From: Carettochelys insculpta
Lineage: Eukaryota > Chordata > Testudines > Carettochelyidae
Reading direction: 5' to 3'
DNA length: 64,000 bases
NCBI RefSeq assembly: GCF_033958435.1
Contig: NC_134138.1
Coordinates: forward strand, 79,160,298 to 79,224,297
A program made the position numbers and the translations under genes. Of the stretch, positions 22,620 through 34,816 are shown in pieces; the stretch's first letter is position 1, and each line of letters opens with the position of its first letter. The notes under the pieces were generated by a model. It did not search any database and was not told where the DNA came from. It saw only the letters and a list, made by a program, of their open reading frames with translations.

Positions 22620-24344
22620 AAGTTTTGTTTAATAGTTAAGGTGCTCTGGAGGTCCACGCTTTGGAGCTGGGTGTGGTGGTGAGGCATGGCATGTCGCTGG
22701 AGGTGGTTTCATAATGGGCAAGTACACATCATGGGGAGACGGAGCTAATTAACAGCAACAGATTCGGGTACCCGCCCACTCATTCATAAACCTGTGTTTC
22801 AAGACATCCCTAATTTGCTCTGCACCTCTTTGTGCTCTCCTGATTGCCTTTGTGTGTGGCTGCTAATAATTACTGTCCAGAAATCTGCCTATACCCCCAT
22901 TCTGGCATGAAATTTTCTCTCGCCTAACAAATGTTACAGCAGGCCCCTAGGACAGGGGAGTGTTTTCTTCACTGGGGTCTAAGTGGGTCACTGAAACTGA
23001 ACCTGAACCTGGCTTTTAAATGGCCAAAGGCACATTCTACCACTGTTCTGCACCTTCACAGCCTGTAGCTGAATAGCTCCAAGCTGCAGTCCGGAGTGCC
23101 TGTGTATGGCTTCATGAGGCAGGGCAGCAAAGGGTAAGCAGGGTCCCCAAGAATCAATATGGGCATTTCTACACCCCCATTGTGATTTTCTGGTCTGGGA
23201 AGAAAGTATCACTCTGGAGATTTCTAAATAGACCAGAATTCCTAAAGGTACACGCATCATGCACCCTTCCCGAGCATCCCACGTTGCTGTTGATGAAATG
23301 ACCGTTGTGATCACCCAATGTTTGTGACACAGTGAAGAAGCACTCCCTTGTAGTTTTTGCACTCTGAGGCCAGGAGATCGGTGCCAGGAAAGGGGTTGTG
23401 TGTTTCATCTATGGCCCCACCACAGTTAGGGAACCCCATGGCAGAAAAACCATCCACTATGTCCTGCACATTCCCCAGAGCCACTGTCTTTTTAGGAAAA
23501 GGTTAGTGACTGCCTTGGCTACCTGTATAACAACAGCCGCCACTGTAGATTTGCCCACTCCAGATTGATTTCCCACTGAACAGTGCTAGCTGTCCGGCAT
23601 TGCAAACTTCCAAATAGCAATTGCCACATGCTTGTGAACTGTCAAAATGGGTCTTGTTCTAGTGTTGCAATGCTTCAGGGCTGGGGAAAACAATTCACAA
23701 AGTTCCATGAAAGTGGCCTTAGCATGCAGAAGTTTTGTAGCCACTGCTGATCATCCTGTGCCTGCAAAATAATGGTCTCCCTAGTCCGAGATGGTTTAGT
23801 GGGACCAGAACCTACATTTCACAGTGTACAATGCATCCAGAGCTGCCAACAAACCTCGTTCCTTCTCTCTCATTGTTGGCATGTTCCTCATCCTCCAGGT
23901 TCATTATATTTAGAAGATACTGCAGCACAGTATGGGAAGACAACAGAAAACACTGCACAAAAGATTGAAGCATCTCTGGATCCATGCTATTTTTATAATG
24001 GTTTATGACAGGCAATGCAAAAGCGGTGCAAAAATTCGGTTGGCAGCAGGAAGGGAAGGAAATGTACTCTGGGATGATGACATCAGAAACCCAGGACCAC
24101 TTGCTGTAACTTTTTTTTCCTCCAAGACGCTGGCACAGAAACCCAAAATGCAACGGGGATGCAGGAACTATGGTATAGGTGCCCCCAATGCACTGCTGCC
24201 ACAGTCAAACTCAGGCAACTTAATGGGGACACACTAAGTTGACTTTGTGAACAGGTGTGGACACTCAACTTCAACTTTATAAAACCTAGTGTGGAAAAGT
24301 TGACTTTAATAAATTTGACTTTATTGCCAAGTGTAGACATACCC
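22620..24344 (-). mobile_element. Decayed PIF/Harbinger transposon
   Basis: On the minus strand the element begins GGGTATGTCTACACTTGGC (complement of 24326-24344), the superfamily's usual terminal motif, and carries a decayed transposase. The opposite end is not clearly visible; 22620 is approximate. Confidence 0.7.
22750..23770 (-). pseudogene. PIF/Harbinger DDE transposase, pseudogene
   Basis: Reading the minus strand, blocks in the correct order of a Harbinger nuclease are visible across several frames: HKHVAIAIWKFAMPDS, GVGKSTVAAVVIQVAKAV, MGFPNCGGAIDETH (first catalytic Asp), NSNVGCSGRVHDACTFRNSG (second Asp, in HDA), ILGDPAYPLLPCLMKPYTG and VVECAFGHLKARF (catalytic Glu). The known family catalyses cut-and-paste excision and integration with a 3-bp target duplication. 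Frame changes and stops (for example after YRL and before MVF) show it is dead. The position that holds an intron in the 54.7-kb gene is continuous coding here. Confidence 0.85.
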
Positions 24345-25005
24345 ATAGCCTGTCTTGGAGAATGGCTTGTAACTCCGTGTGCTGACTCAGGAGCTAATGC
24401 AGTGCTTTCACTGAAATCCCCACCTGTTTAGGCTGCAAGAGCTCTGTTTGAAAGACAGGGCATTGGATGGAGTGAGTAAAACTACAACTGAGAGGCTGAT
24501 TTAAGGGGAGATTAAGCCCAACAGTTGGGATTATATAAACAGACAGGATGAAACTTCTGTAGGAGAGCTGGGAGCCTGAAAAAAGGTAGTATTTGGCAAG
24601 ACTGGCTGCTCTTCCTTTCACCGGAAGCAAGTGGAGAAGCTGGCTCTGGAACATAAATTCACTGCAAAAACACCACAGTCTGTAGCTTACTGAAAGAATG
24701 TACTAAATCAAGGTGACATTCTGGGCTTCTAGAACATTTTCGATAGAGGGAATGCTGAGAGCCACCGAGCAAAAATGTAAACCCCATATATGATGGAAAA
24801 CACTTCAGGTCAAAGGCTGCAAGCAGCATCCCACATATTCCCAGTTTCGGGATGTGTGGTGGAGGTAGTGATGTTGAAAGAGACCTGCAGTGGTTGTGAT
24901 CTGTGGGTAAGGCACACATGATTCTTAGGGGGAAGCCAACCTATCATGCTATTCCATGAAGGAGAATGGAGGTTAGAGGCCCCTGAACCATAACTCCTGT
25001 GAAGT
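24345..25005. other. No recognisable gene
   Basis: Short open frames on the minus strand without motif. It separates two Harbinger-derived stretches. Confidence 0.4.
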
Positions 25006-25009
25006 AACA

Positions 25010-25150
25010 GGACAATAGTCTGAATGAAATGTTTTGGGTTTTTAATAGAAGCTTTTGCTTTCTGTTCTGAAAACCTCTTTGGTGCCAGGATGGGGATGTG
25101 GGTTTCATCTATGGCCCCACCACGGTTAGGGAACCCCATGGCAGCAAAAC
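25010..25150 (-). pseudogene. Fragment of Harbinger transposase
   Basis: The minus strand encodes MGFPNRGGAIDETHIPI, the block around the first catalytic Asp, followed by FSEQKAKASIKNP. The nucleotide stretch tttcatctatggccccacca and its surroundings is almost the same as at 23404-23450, so this is a second, truncated copy of the same subfamily. Confidence 0.75.
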
Positions 25151-25259
25151 TAAAACCTCTTTGGTTTTCTTTTTCAGGTATGCAATTTTTTGAGGGAAAA
25201 GTTGCAATGTTCCATACTAACAATATTAGGAATTATTTAAAAATGAATAGAAAATAAGA

Positions 25260-25946
25260 CAAAGAATATTTTCTTGCCCCTTTATAAAATGAAGGTATGC
25301 CCACATCTGGAATACTGCATACAGATGTGGTCTTCTCACCTCAAAAAAGATATTTTGGCATTAGAAAAGGTTTAGAAAAGGGTGACTAAAATGATTAGGG
25401 GTTTGGAACGGGTCCCATAAGAGGAGAGATTAAAGAGACTAGGACTTTTCAGTTTAGAAAAGAGGAGACTGAGGAGGGTTGTGATAGAAGTATATAAAAT
25501 CATGAGCAGTGTGGAGAGGGTGAATAAAGAAAAGTTATTTACTTGTTTCCATAATGTAAGAACCAGAGGAGACCACATGCAATTCATGGGTAACAAGTTT
25601 AAAACTAATCAAAGAAAATTCTTTTTCACACAACACACAGTCAACCTGTGGAACTCCTTGTCAGAGGAGGCTGTGAAGGCTAAGACTATAAAAGAGTTCA
25701 AAGAAGAGCTAGATACATTCATGGAGGTTAGGTTTATAAAAGGCTATTAGCCAGGGGATAGGAATGGTGTCCCTGGCCTCTGTCTGTCAAAGGCTGGAGA
25801 TGGATGGCGGGAGACGAGTCACTTGATTATTGTCTTCGGTCCACTCCCTCTGGGGCACCTGGCACTGGCCACTGTCAGCAGACGGGATACTGGGCTAAAT
25901 GGACCTCTAATCTGACCCAGTAATGGCCATTCTGAAGTTCTTATGT
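25260..25946 (+). mobile_element. CR1-like LINE 3' end
   Basis: The 5'-truncated copy encodes the C-terminal part of a LINE ORF2: [38 protein letters not shown], then at 25481-25750 IEVYKIMSSVERVNKEKL and TVNLWNSLSEEAVKAKT. It ends ...ctgacccagtaatggccatt and ttcttatg, the 3' terminus of a CR1-type subfamily different from the copy at 6.7 kb. Stop codons and frame changes break the frame. Confidence 0.8.
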
Positions 25947-26570
25947 AAGCAGAATTTTATTTTCCAGTGGGAAAATGGTTTATTCAAAACCAATTTTCTG
26001 TCTAAAGCAGTTTTTGACAGAAAATCCTAGCCTTGGGCCATTTTAATATACTGTGTTGATAGTCCCTTTTTTTTAGTAAGCACTACAGTCTGTTATTTGT
26101 GTAAGCGTGCACACTTAATTCAATAGTGCTTTGCAAAATGCTGACATTTTTACCTTGGTTTCATTCAGGGGAACTCTCTCATTAATATAGTTGCCAACTC
26201 TTGCTATTTTATTGTAAGACTTGCAATATTTGTAACATATTCTTAAAACCCCAGCTCCTGCTGCCAGGTAATTATAAGAGAATCTCAACTTCATGTTTTT
26301 TTTTTAAATAGGTAATTTCTCATCTTCCTGATTACAGAGAAAAACCTTACAAACATGAAATCTAAAGATTCACAAAAAAGGAAACAACCCCAAACTAATT
26401 ATTTTAATATCTCATGCCATATTGTTTACAGGTTAGAGATGTGATCTCTGAAAAGATGGATCTGGTAGCACAGCATTTAAATGAACAGGACTTTGAGTGA
26501 AAATTCAGTAGGACTAGCAGATTTTGTCCAATATAAAGAGGATATCATTCTATTTAAACAAAAACACCAA
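25947..26570. other. AT-rich unassigned sequence
   Basis: No recognisable coding or repeat content. Confidence 0.45.
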
Positions 26571-26952
26571 GGATGTGGCCACACTAGGGAGCAATGTCAA
26601 AAGAGGCAATCTATATCTGTCACTTTGAAGTGAGCTGCTTCAAAATGAAGCGACTACACACAAAACACAGATTGATGTTGCGATCCGCAACATTGAAGAG
26701 ATGCCCCGTCATTTCGAAATGGAGCAGCTACACAGCCCACAGCTTCATTTCAAAATAACAGGGCAGGAAATGTCGATGGTGGGATCGAATGGCCGACAAG
26801 CCCTTCCCAAAGCACGGGCCATCTGCCCTACTAAGGGCCCCTCCCAAACACACCCCCCTGTGCATATGCTGAGGACCCTGGCTGCTTGCAGCACGTGACC
26901 TCCAGCACAGCACTTGGGAGAGCCTTAGTTAGCCACCACACCACGGTCTGCC

Positions 26953-28250
26953 ATGGACCCGCAGCACTTCACTGACAGGGATATTTTTGACTTCATGGCC
27001 AGCCGGATGCCCATGCTGGAAGCATGCTGCGTGGGGCTACATGCTGCCCACCATGGGGCTGGCCTCCTGCAAGGCCCCCCCCATGGTGCATTCAGAGCAT
27101 CCCATGGCCCAGGCCCACTGTCACCTCTGGCAGCACCCCACCAGCAGGGAAATGTGGGACAACATTGTCCTCGGAGAGTGGGACAACAACCAGTGTCTCT
27201 GCAACTTCCATATGACTCAGGTCATGTTCATGAAGCTGTGCCATTGGCTGGCACCAGCCTTCACTACCGGGACACCCGCATGCAGACCACGTTCCCTCTG
27301 GGAAAAGGAGTAGCCGTTGCCATGTGGAAGCTGGCCGCCCTGGACAACAACCACTCAGCTGGCCACCAATTTTGGGGTGTGGAAGGCCACCATCAGGGTT
27401 GTCTTCCTTAGGGTAAGGTACCTGGGGCCATGTACCCATGGTGGGATCTTGGGGAGGGGGTCCTGGGGAGGGTTGTCCCAGAGAATGGAGTCCCCCATAT
27501 GCTACCACACACTCACAGGCACCCATGCCCACCACCCACTTCAGGTCGTCGCCTCTATCAAAAGGATCCTCCTGTGTTGCCTGATCCACCTGGGGGACGT
27601 GGATGCTGCCTTGGCCGGCTTCCAACAGCTGGGATTCTCCAACTGTATTGGTGCATTGGACAGCACCCACATTGCCATCTGAGCCCCACCACACAGATGG
27701 GGACTGTACATCAACTGAAAGGGCTGCCACTCGGTCATCCTCCAGGCAATTGTGGATGCCTGAGGACATTTCATGGACATTTGTGTGGGCTGGCCGGGTA
27801 GGGCCCACAATGCCTGCATCTTGTGTAACTCATGCCCCCCATGGGAGCTGCCAGTGGGGGACATGACCATGCACCATGCATCGTCGCTGATGCTGCCTAA
27901 CCTCTTCAGGCCTGGCTAATGCACCTGTACACAGGACCCACCAATGAGAGCCAGGACCTCTACAACTCCTGCCTCAACCAGGCCAGGAACACGGTTGAGT
28001 GGGCGTTCGGCCGTCTGAAGATGTGCTTCAGGTGGAGGTAGGCCTGCCCAGCATGCCCACGGTTGTGGGCACCTGCTGTGCTCTCCACAACCTTGTGGAG
28101 AGCAAGCAGGAGCTCTTTGTGGCACACTGGGTGACCAAGGCCATGCCGCACTATGAGCAGCCAGGTGCAGTCCCCTGTCTTCAGGCGCAGCAGCACAGGG
28201 TGCACATACAGGAGGCCCTCTGGGAGGCCTTTGAGCAGGGACCCCCATGA
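26953..28250 (+). pseudogene. PIF/Harbinger transposase, pseudogene with intron
   Basis: It starts at MDPQHFTDRDIFDFM (26953), then shifts frame. It continues with MWDNIVLGEWDNNQCLCNF and LGKGVAVAMWKLAALDN, a putative intron at 27413-27544 (GTAAGG...TTCAG), then LGFSNCIGALDSTHIAI (first Asp), VGWPGRAHNAC (second Asp replaced by Asn), ARNTVEWAFGRLKM (Glu) and VGTCCALHNLVES at the C-terminus. In-frame stops follow THIAI and occur in the next 15 residues. The lost HDA aspartate, stops and frameshifts make it inactive. Its layout is the same as the 54.7-kb gene, from which it differs at many positions. Confidence 0.82.
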
Positions 28251-28599
28251 CCTGGCCCTGGCCCCCTCTATGCAACCCCCCATTCCCACCCGTGCCCCAC
28301 CAGCACCCCCGCTTGCATGCACACCCCTCACCATCCCCACCCCAGGCAAGACACATATCACTGTTAAAGAAATGTAGCTGATTTTTTAGGAAAACAAAGA
28401 ACACGTGACTATGTACCTGGGGGGGACGGGGGTGAACTATTTACATGGGGTGTGGGTCAGGGGACCGTGGCAGGGCTGGGATGGGGAAGGGGAAACAGGG
28501 AGGTAGGGGCAAATTTGGGTTTCTTGGGGCTCGGACTATTGGAGGTGGGGAGCCACAGACAGGCTGGGCTCACCCAGCCACAGCCAGAGCGCCAGCTCC

Positions 28600-28965
28600 T
28601 CCCACTCAGCTAAGGACATGGCAGCTGGGAGAAGAGCTGTGAGGGTGGGGGGCTGGAAGGGGCATGGGGGATGCTGGGGAGAAGGGAAGGCTGGGAATGG
28701 GGGGCAGGGTGGAGGAGGAGCAGGGAAGTGGAGGGCCTGGGGAAGAGGAGAGGACCTGGAAAGGGCGGGGCTGGGGCAGAGGTGGGGGTGCTGCAGGAAA
28801 GGCCACCCATGGGGCATGCGGCTGGGCCAGGCCGTTGGCAATGGCCTGGGTCAGGGTGTCAAGACACCTAGCCACCCAGTCCCAGGCCGCCCGCTCCAGG
28901 GGGAAACATTCCCGCAGCAAGCGGTTCTGCTCTAGCCACACGGCTGTGTGGGCTGCTGTCAAATC
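28600..28965 (-). pseudogene. C-terminal tail of Harbinger Myb/SANT-like gene
   Basis: The minus-strand frame includes LERAAWDWVARCLDTLTQAI followed by a proline-rich tail. It is similar in position and pattern to the end of the Myb-like frame at 57.0-57.6 kb (MEWWRAAWDMMLDMLQGTG then a proline-rich tail). The DNA-binding domain itself is absent, so the gene was truncated with the element's right side. Confidence 0.55.
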
Positions 28966-29007
28966 ATCTGCCCAGCTGTGGTGGTGGCTCCTCCCACCAC
29001 ATCAAGG

Positions 29008-29487
29008 TTTCATTTTGCTGGATGTCTGCTTATTGTGGGTGTGCCAAATTTCCCATGCCCTGTAAAGTTTATGTATAGCCACCAGTTCAGGCTCTCAGTG
29101 TTCTGCACTGTTATTTAGCTCTAAATTACTCCTAAATGTCTTCCAAGAGACCAGCAAGCAGTGGACATGCTGATACTTCTGCTAAGTGTAAGCATGTTTT
29201 TATTTAATGCTTTATCTACTTATTTCCTTGTGCTGTGAAGATAAAATTGTGTAGCAACCCTAACATGTTCTTATGAATACAGCTGATAAGCTTTGTGTTG
29301 GGGTAGGCTTTTATAGGGCATATCAGTACAGTCATACATTATTAAACAGCACAGCAAGCATTGTTCCATTTATTTTCTTTGTTGAAATAAAAATACAGAG
29401 ACCCATTCCCTACAATATTGACCTCCTGTGGGTCAGCACATTCAGTGGTTCAGCATTGCGAGTGCCAGGCTAGAGAGATTCAACCTG
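29008..29487. mobile_element. Tigger-like element, left end truncated
   Basis: The right end reads ...GAGATTCAACCTG followed by TA. The interior (gccaccagt, ctgttatttagct, aatgtcttcc) aligns with the complete element at 62016-62346. The left terminus is missing, cut where the Harbinger relic ends. Confidence 0.72.
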
Positions 29488-29679
29488 TATATTAATGGAT
29501 TTCTCTGTAAAACTGCTATACAACCAGTAAGCCTGGGTGCTGTCACCATCCCATGCCATAGTGTTCTTGCTGCTTTGGAGATGGTTCACCTCTTTCTGTA
29601 AAATTTTTCCCACTACCCTGGGTTATCAACAGGAATTATAATCTTCTGATTCCAGTGAGAATTTCTTAGATTTCTTGGA

Positions 29680-30270
29680 ACTGAGTCCCTCACTTTGTCT
29701 GCCTATCACTTGCAGATTAATGAGCAAATGGAGAGAGTCAATCAAATCTTTGGAACAGTTTCCTTGCTGTTTTCTGAGGTACCACTAGATGACTGACTCC
29801 ACCCACTCTGCTATGCTGTGCTGAATTCACACATAACAATTCATGGCATGCCTCAGTCCAGTGTAGATTACTCTTTGCCAAGTGTGGGTGCCACCCCCAC
29901 TTCCACCCAGATTATTTGTAAATGTCCCAGTACTGGCTTTGAGATATTTAAGCCTTCTTCTTACACTGGATGCAGAGTCAGCACAAAGAACACTTTGCAG
30001 TCTGCCAAGGCAATGTATGAATAGCATGCAAACCAAGACTACGAGATGCCCCCCAATTTGGCCAGAGGAGACAACACGTGAATCTTTCTTCAGACCCTTA
30101 TGTCAAGCTCCCCATCTGCAAAACTAGACTGCCAATATATTGCTGGGCTCCTTCAGGATGATAGAAAAGGTAAACCCAGTAGCCTTCAATTTATGGCAGC
30201 CTGAGTGCTTTTAAAATTCATTCCATTTTCCACATCTCAATTCTAAAGCCCAACACCAAGAACCTGTAAC
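29680..30270 (+). pseudogene. Ty3/gypsy integrase C-terminal fragment
   Basis: Translating from about 29690 gives SAYHLQINEQMERVNQIFG, the conserved integrase motif around the catalytic Glu (usual form SAYHPQTNGQTERVNQ). It is followed by DD-stop-LHPLCYAVLNS, where a Trp codon has become TGA. After frame changes come PSAKLDCQYI and FMAA-stop-VLLKFIPFST, matching the post-integrase tail of gypsy chromoviruses. Reverse transcriptase, RNase H and gag are absent. It is an old retrotransposon relic in several frames. Confidence 0.7.
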
Positions 30271-31480
30271 AGTCCATGGACAGGCATAAATGGTTCAACA
30301 AATACTGAAGCTTTCTGCAAGCTATGGGAAGACTCCAGCACCTGGTGGTCTTGGGAAGCAGTAGAGAAGATTTATGCTCAAAACCTACTGTGAGTTCTGC
30401 TAGAAGAACCTGAAAAACTGGGCCTTGAGGCCCTAGCTGGTACTCTTACAGGCTGGGAAGTAATGCCAGGAATTGGGGCTTCTGCAGAGTCAGTTTCCAG
30501 AAAAATGAGCACCACTGCCCTGTGGTAGACTGCCTGATTGTCTATACTGTCTGATTGGTGTGAAGAGACAGACCTTAATCTCAGCAACAGTTTGATAGCT
30601 GATTAAAGAATTTACCCACAAATGTGATAGCTCCTGTGTCTTCTTACTCCAAGCCTGTTTCCAGCTGTCCAGTTGCCTTCTCACTCTAAGTAACATGGCT
30701 CTGACCCATGGCTCGCATTCCTAACTTCTGACACCAACTCTGACCTTTGTTTCCTACTCCTGGCATACTCTAACCAGGAGGCCTAGCCACCCACATCCTT
30801 ATCTCTGTCAGAGAGAGAAAAAGCTTTCTCTTGGATCTTTAAAACTCAATTGTTTCCTTACTAACCCTTTATTCTGCCATCATCCAAGCACACTGGCTCA
30901 TTTAGGAAAGTATTCTCCTTGCTGTGATGTTTGTGTCTACCCTTTTTCATTAAAAAAATCTATGATTAATGAAAAAGACTTGGAATTTAGCTGCTTAGAA
31001 GAAGATTGGGACAAAATGCGGGAAAGCTGTTAGGTGGCTCTTAGGAAGGTGAACCTTAGGTTACTACATTTTTAAATGTTTCATAAATTCTGCTAAGTTC
31101 CATCAACACAGACTCAGGGCCTGTTACAAATAGGTATGCACAGGTCAGCTCTTCAGCTCACATGAAAACTCTGTGGCTTTGTTAGGACTGACAGAAACAA
31201 GAGCTTACCAGCACAGGTCCAGTTATAGAACCAGAGCCTAGACTACTTCAAGCTTGTTAAGGTGATGTCAATAATTAGAGTTAGTCAGAAAACGTTTTGG
31301 ATTTTCATCTGCAGAAAACAAAAATGGCAAAAATGAAAACCCTTCCACCTGAAAATTGAACACTTTGATTATCAAATACTGCCACAGTGCTTCTTGGCAG
31401 TTGTGGTTTCATTGCCTTATGCCCCCAGTCTCCTTTATGGGCTGTACTCCCTTGCTGTCTCACCTCTCCCATGATGCATA
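30271..31480. other. Possible gypsy 3' region, otherwise unassigned
   Basis: The sequence following the integrase fragment could include the chromodomain remnant (a weak 'WEAVEKIY' near 30340) and a decayed LTR around 30540-30830, but I cannot place LTR boundaries. No other content is recognised. Confidence 0.3.
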
Positions 31481-31482
31481 GA

Positions 31483-32340
31483 ATCATAGAATGCTAGGAC
31501 TGGAAGGGACCTTGAGAGGTCATTGAGTCCAGCCTCCTGCCCTCATGGCAGGACCAAGTACTGTCTAGACCACCCCGATAGACATTTATCTAACCTGTTC
31601 TTAAATATCTCCAGAGATGGAGATTCCACAACCTCCCTAGGCAATTTATTCCACTGTTTGACCACCCTGACAGTTAGGAACTTTTTCCTAATGTCCAGCC
31701 TAAACCTCCCTTGCTGCAGTGTAAGCCTATTGCTTCTTGTTCTATCCTCAGAGGCCATGAAGAACAAGTTTTCTCCTTCCTTCTTATGACACCCTTTTAG
31801 ATACCTGAAAACCACTATCATGTCCCCCCTTTAATCTTCTTTTTTCCAAACTAAACAAGCCCAATTCTTTCAGCCTTTCTTCATAAGTCATGTTCTCTAG
31901 ACTTTTGATCATTCTTGTTGCTCTTTTCTGGACCCTTCCCAACTTATCCACATCTTTCTTGAAATTCAGCTCCCAGAACCGGACACAAGACTCCAACTGA
32001 GGCCTAACCAGTGCAGAGTAGAGAGGAAGAGTGACTTCTCATGTCTTGCTCACAACACACCTGTTAATGCATCCCAGAATCACATTTGCTTCTTTGCACC
32101 AGTGTCACACTGTTGACTCACATTTAACCTGTGGTCCACTATAACCCCTAGATCCCTTTCTGCCATACTTCTTCCTAGACAGTTGCTTCCCATTCTGTAT
32201 GTGGAAAACTGATTGTTTCTTCCTGAGTGGAGCACTTTGCACTTGTATTTATGAAACTTCATCCTGTTTACTTCAGACCATTTCTTCAATTTGTCCAGAT
32301 CATTTTGAATTTTGACCCTATCCTCCAAATCAGTGGCAAC
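31483..32340 (-). mobile_element. CR1 LINE 3' end
   Basis: On the minus strand the 3' end falls at 31483 (agaatcatagaatgctagga, the complement of the CR1 octamer terminus). Going upstream it encodes the C-terminal blocks [60 protein letters not shown] and MAERDLGVIVDHRLNVSQQC in three frames. The copy is truncated before the reverse-transcriptase catalytic blocks. Multiple frame changes make it inactive. Confidence 0.88.
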
Positions 32341-33886
32341 CTCATCACAGTTTCCATCTTATTGAGATACTGCAGTGCATCATGGGAGTTATGTGACCAT
32401 GGTACATCATCAAAAATGTAGTCCAGCTGGGGTCTGTGCCCCACAGAGTAGATTCAAGACATGAGGTACCTTAGCAGTATTGCCAAATTGAGGGGATTGG
32501 GGCTGAAAATTTTCAACCAAAAGTTCTCCATTGTTTGAGTGTTGGTTATTAGGTGAAAGGGGAAAAGTGTCTGTGAAACAGACACTTTTGGTGAAAAACT
32601 TTCAGTTGAAAATTCAGTTTTCCATTGAAAATTGGTTCTGGTGGAAAATACATTCAACCAGATCTAGTATTACTCTTCAATAGGACTGCTTAAAAATACA
32701 TGATTAGAAATACTATATTTGTAGTTACCAAAGAACGATAACTTGAGAGATAGCATGTTAATACGTGAAAACTTAAGGAGAAGATTTCTTCCTTACCAAA
32801 TCAGTATTTATTGATCTCAAATACACAATCAGACAAAACTATACACTAAGTACAAGAACAGCAACAAAACTACTTTAACTTCAAATACTGACAAGCTGGG
32901 TTATGAAAGAGTGGACTTCACCATTTATATGGATCATATTCTGTTACTGAAGATTTTTCTTCAATTAAATATGGTAACTATATCCAACTTTTACTTAAAA
33001 TTAAAAATATAATACAAACTTTTCAGACACTCAAGAGAAGGACACATGAGTATCAAATTACAAAACAAATTGAAATCAATTTTTTTTTTCTATTTTTACA
33101 GGGTTTTTTGTTTATGGGAAACAAAGATTCAATAAACTAATAGAAAAAGAAGGAAAGATCAGAATGGATTGTTTAGGAGGAATATGGTTTCCTCAGGAAC
33201 CCTGTAGGCTTTCCTGGAAGTACGTAATGTATTGGGGGAAGTACAGGCATCTTCTGCCTGCCAAACTCCACATTCCCTAGTCTCTCTGACTTTCCGGGGA
33301 TGAAATAAATGAGCTTCCAGTTATATTTGACTGGGTGCATATTCACATATTTTTCTCTAAGCCTGTTCCCCTATTTTAGCCTTCGCCAAAACTCCCGTTA
33401 CATCCAGTTCAACATCTCTAACCTCAAAACTGAACGTTTCACTTTGCATAGGGACTATCTGTGCATGTATTCCTATCTATCAAACACTCCTTTCACTTCC
33501 ATATGTCTTTTTTAGGTATTACTATAGGCCACACATAAAAGTTAGTCAGGCAATTTCTTTCTAGCCCCTGTGGCAGCATCATTAAACAGTTACAGCATTT
33601 GTCACAATAATGCCAAATGCATTCCATTATTGATTTTATTAATGGCAGGGAGAACCTTGCCACATAATTTTAGGTTGATGTAAACATAGTTTCTTACATT
33701 ACCCAATGAAAGCAGGACTTGCTGACTGGCCATCATCTTGACTGACACATTAAGGATTCCACAAGGGACTGCCAGTGCTAAAAAGGTAAATTAGTTTTGT
33801 GTTTGTTCTTGTTATGCTAAATGAAAAGTTTTGTCTAATTATGTATTTGGAATGATCAATCAGAATAATAAGAATTATAGAATCAT
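32341..33886. other. No recognisable gene
   Basis: AT-rich sequence. A poly-T/A stretch lies near 33080. No motif-bearing frame. Confidence 0.45.
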
Positions 33887-33888
33887 AT

Positions 33889-34024
33889 TATCAGAGAGGT
33901 AGCCGAGTTAGTCTGTATCTTCAAAAACAACAAGAAGTCCTAGGCACTTTATAGACTAAGAAATATTTTGGAGCATAAGCTTTCATGGGCAAAGACCCCC
34001 TCTGTCAGATGAAAGCTTATGTTC
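33889..34024. mobile_element. Penelope-like terminal repeat fragment
   Basis: Begins tatcagagaggtagccgagt and continues with tagtctgtatct, aagaagtcc, actttatagactaag and gagcataagctttcatgggc. These blocks recur at 36049, 44648, 45480 and 63582. A second, inverted tgaaagcttatgttccaaag lies at the end, as in the 63.6-kb palindrome. Confidence 0.7.
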
Positions 34025-34026
34025 CA

Positions 34027-34575
34027 AAGAATCGTAGAATGCTAGGGCTGGAAGAGACCTCAGGAGGTCATCAAGTCCAGCCCCGCCCAAGGCAGGATCA
34101 ACCCTAATTAAATCATCCCATCCAGGACTTTGTCAAGTCAGGACTTAAAAACCTGTAGGAATGGAGATTCCACTACCTCTCCAGGTAACACATTTCAGTG
34201 TTTCACTCCACTCCTAATGAAATAGTTTTTCTTAATATCCAACCCAGGCCTCCCCACTGTAACTTGAGACCATTGTTCCTTGTCTTGCCATCAGTCTCTG
34301 CTGAAAACAGCCTCTTTCCTGCTCGCTATCATCTTTAGAATCCCACTTGAGGAAGCTGAAGGCTGCTATCAAATTGTCCCCCACTCTTCTCTTCTGCAAA
34401 CAAAATAACCCCCATATCCCTCAGCCTCTCCCCATTGGCTCCAGCCCTCTAATCATATTGGTTGTGCCCTTCCGAACCCTCTCCAATGCAGCCACATCCT
34501 TTCTATACTGAGGGACCAGGAACTGGATGCAATACTCCAAATGTGACCTCACCGATGCTGAATAAGCTTAAGCTG
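34027..34575 (-). mobile_element. CR1 LINE 3' end
   Basis: Minus-strand CR1 tail abutting the Penelope-like fragment. The complement reads ...tgacctcctgaggtctcttc and ends in the octamer region at 34027-34040. Upstream it still shows the C-terminal ORF2 blocks, heavily mutated. 5' truncated. Confidence 0.85.
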
Positions 34576-34816
34576 AAGAGCTAAACTCTGAAGCTGAGAC
34601 CTGTCTAGACTGTCAGCCTCCGTGTATCAGGCTTGGAGGGAGACACAGAGGACACACTGGCCAGATGGTTGCAGACAATGCCTAAGTTGTTCCAGAGCTG
34701 AGCTCCAGCACCTGTAGGCTTGGCCATTTATAGTTCCAGAACCTCTAGGGTTGCGGCATTAATTATGAATGTAACAAAATTACTTGAGCTCCATCACCTC
34801 TCTCTAATTACACATT

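Larger units (their letters stand above)
26571..28990 (+). mobile_element. Decayed two-gene PIF/Harbinger transposon
   Basis: The left end near 26571 reads GGATGTGGCCACACTAGGG with hairpin-forming tttgaag/cttcaaa blocks. Inside are a plus-strand transposase pseudogene and, converging on it, the minus-strand tail of a Myb/SANT-like gene. The 26820-26860 leader (aagggcccctcccaaacaca) matches the leader of the 54.7-kb element and the cores of the MITEs. The right end is lost where a Tigger-like repeat begins near 29.0 kb. Confidence 0.75.

Noticed and set aside
27092..27808. 238-codon minus-strand open frame
   Set aside because: It is antisense to the Harbinger transposase pseudogene, which explains the sequence much better.
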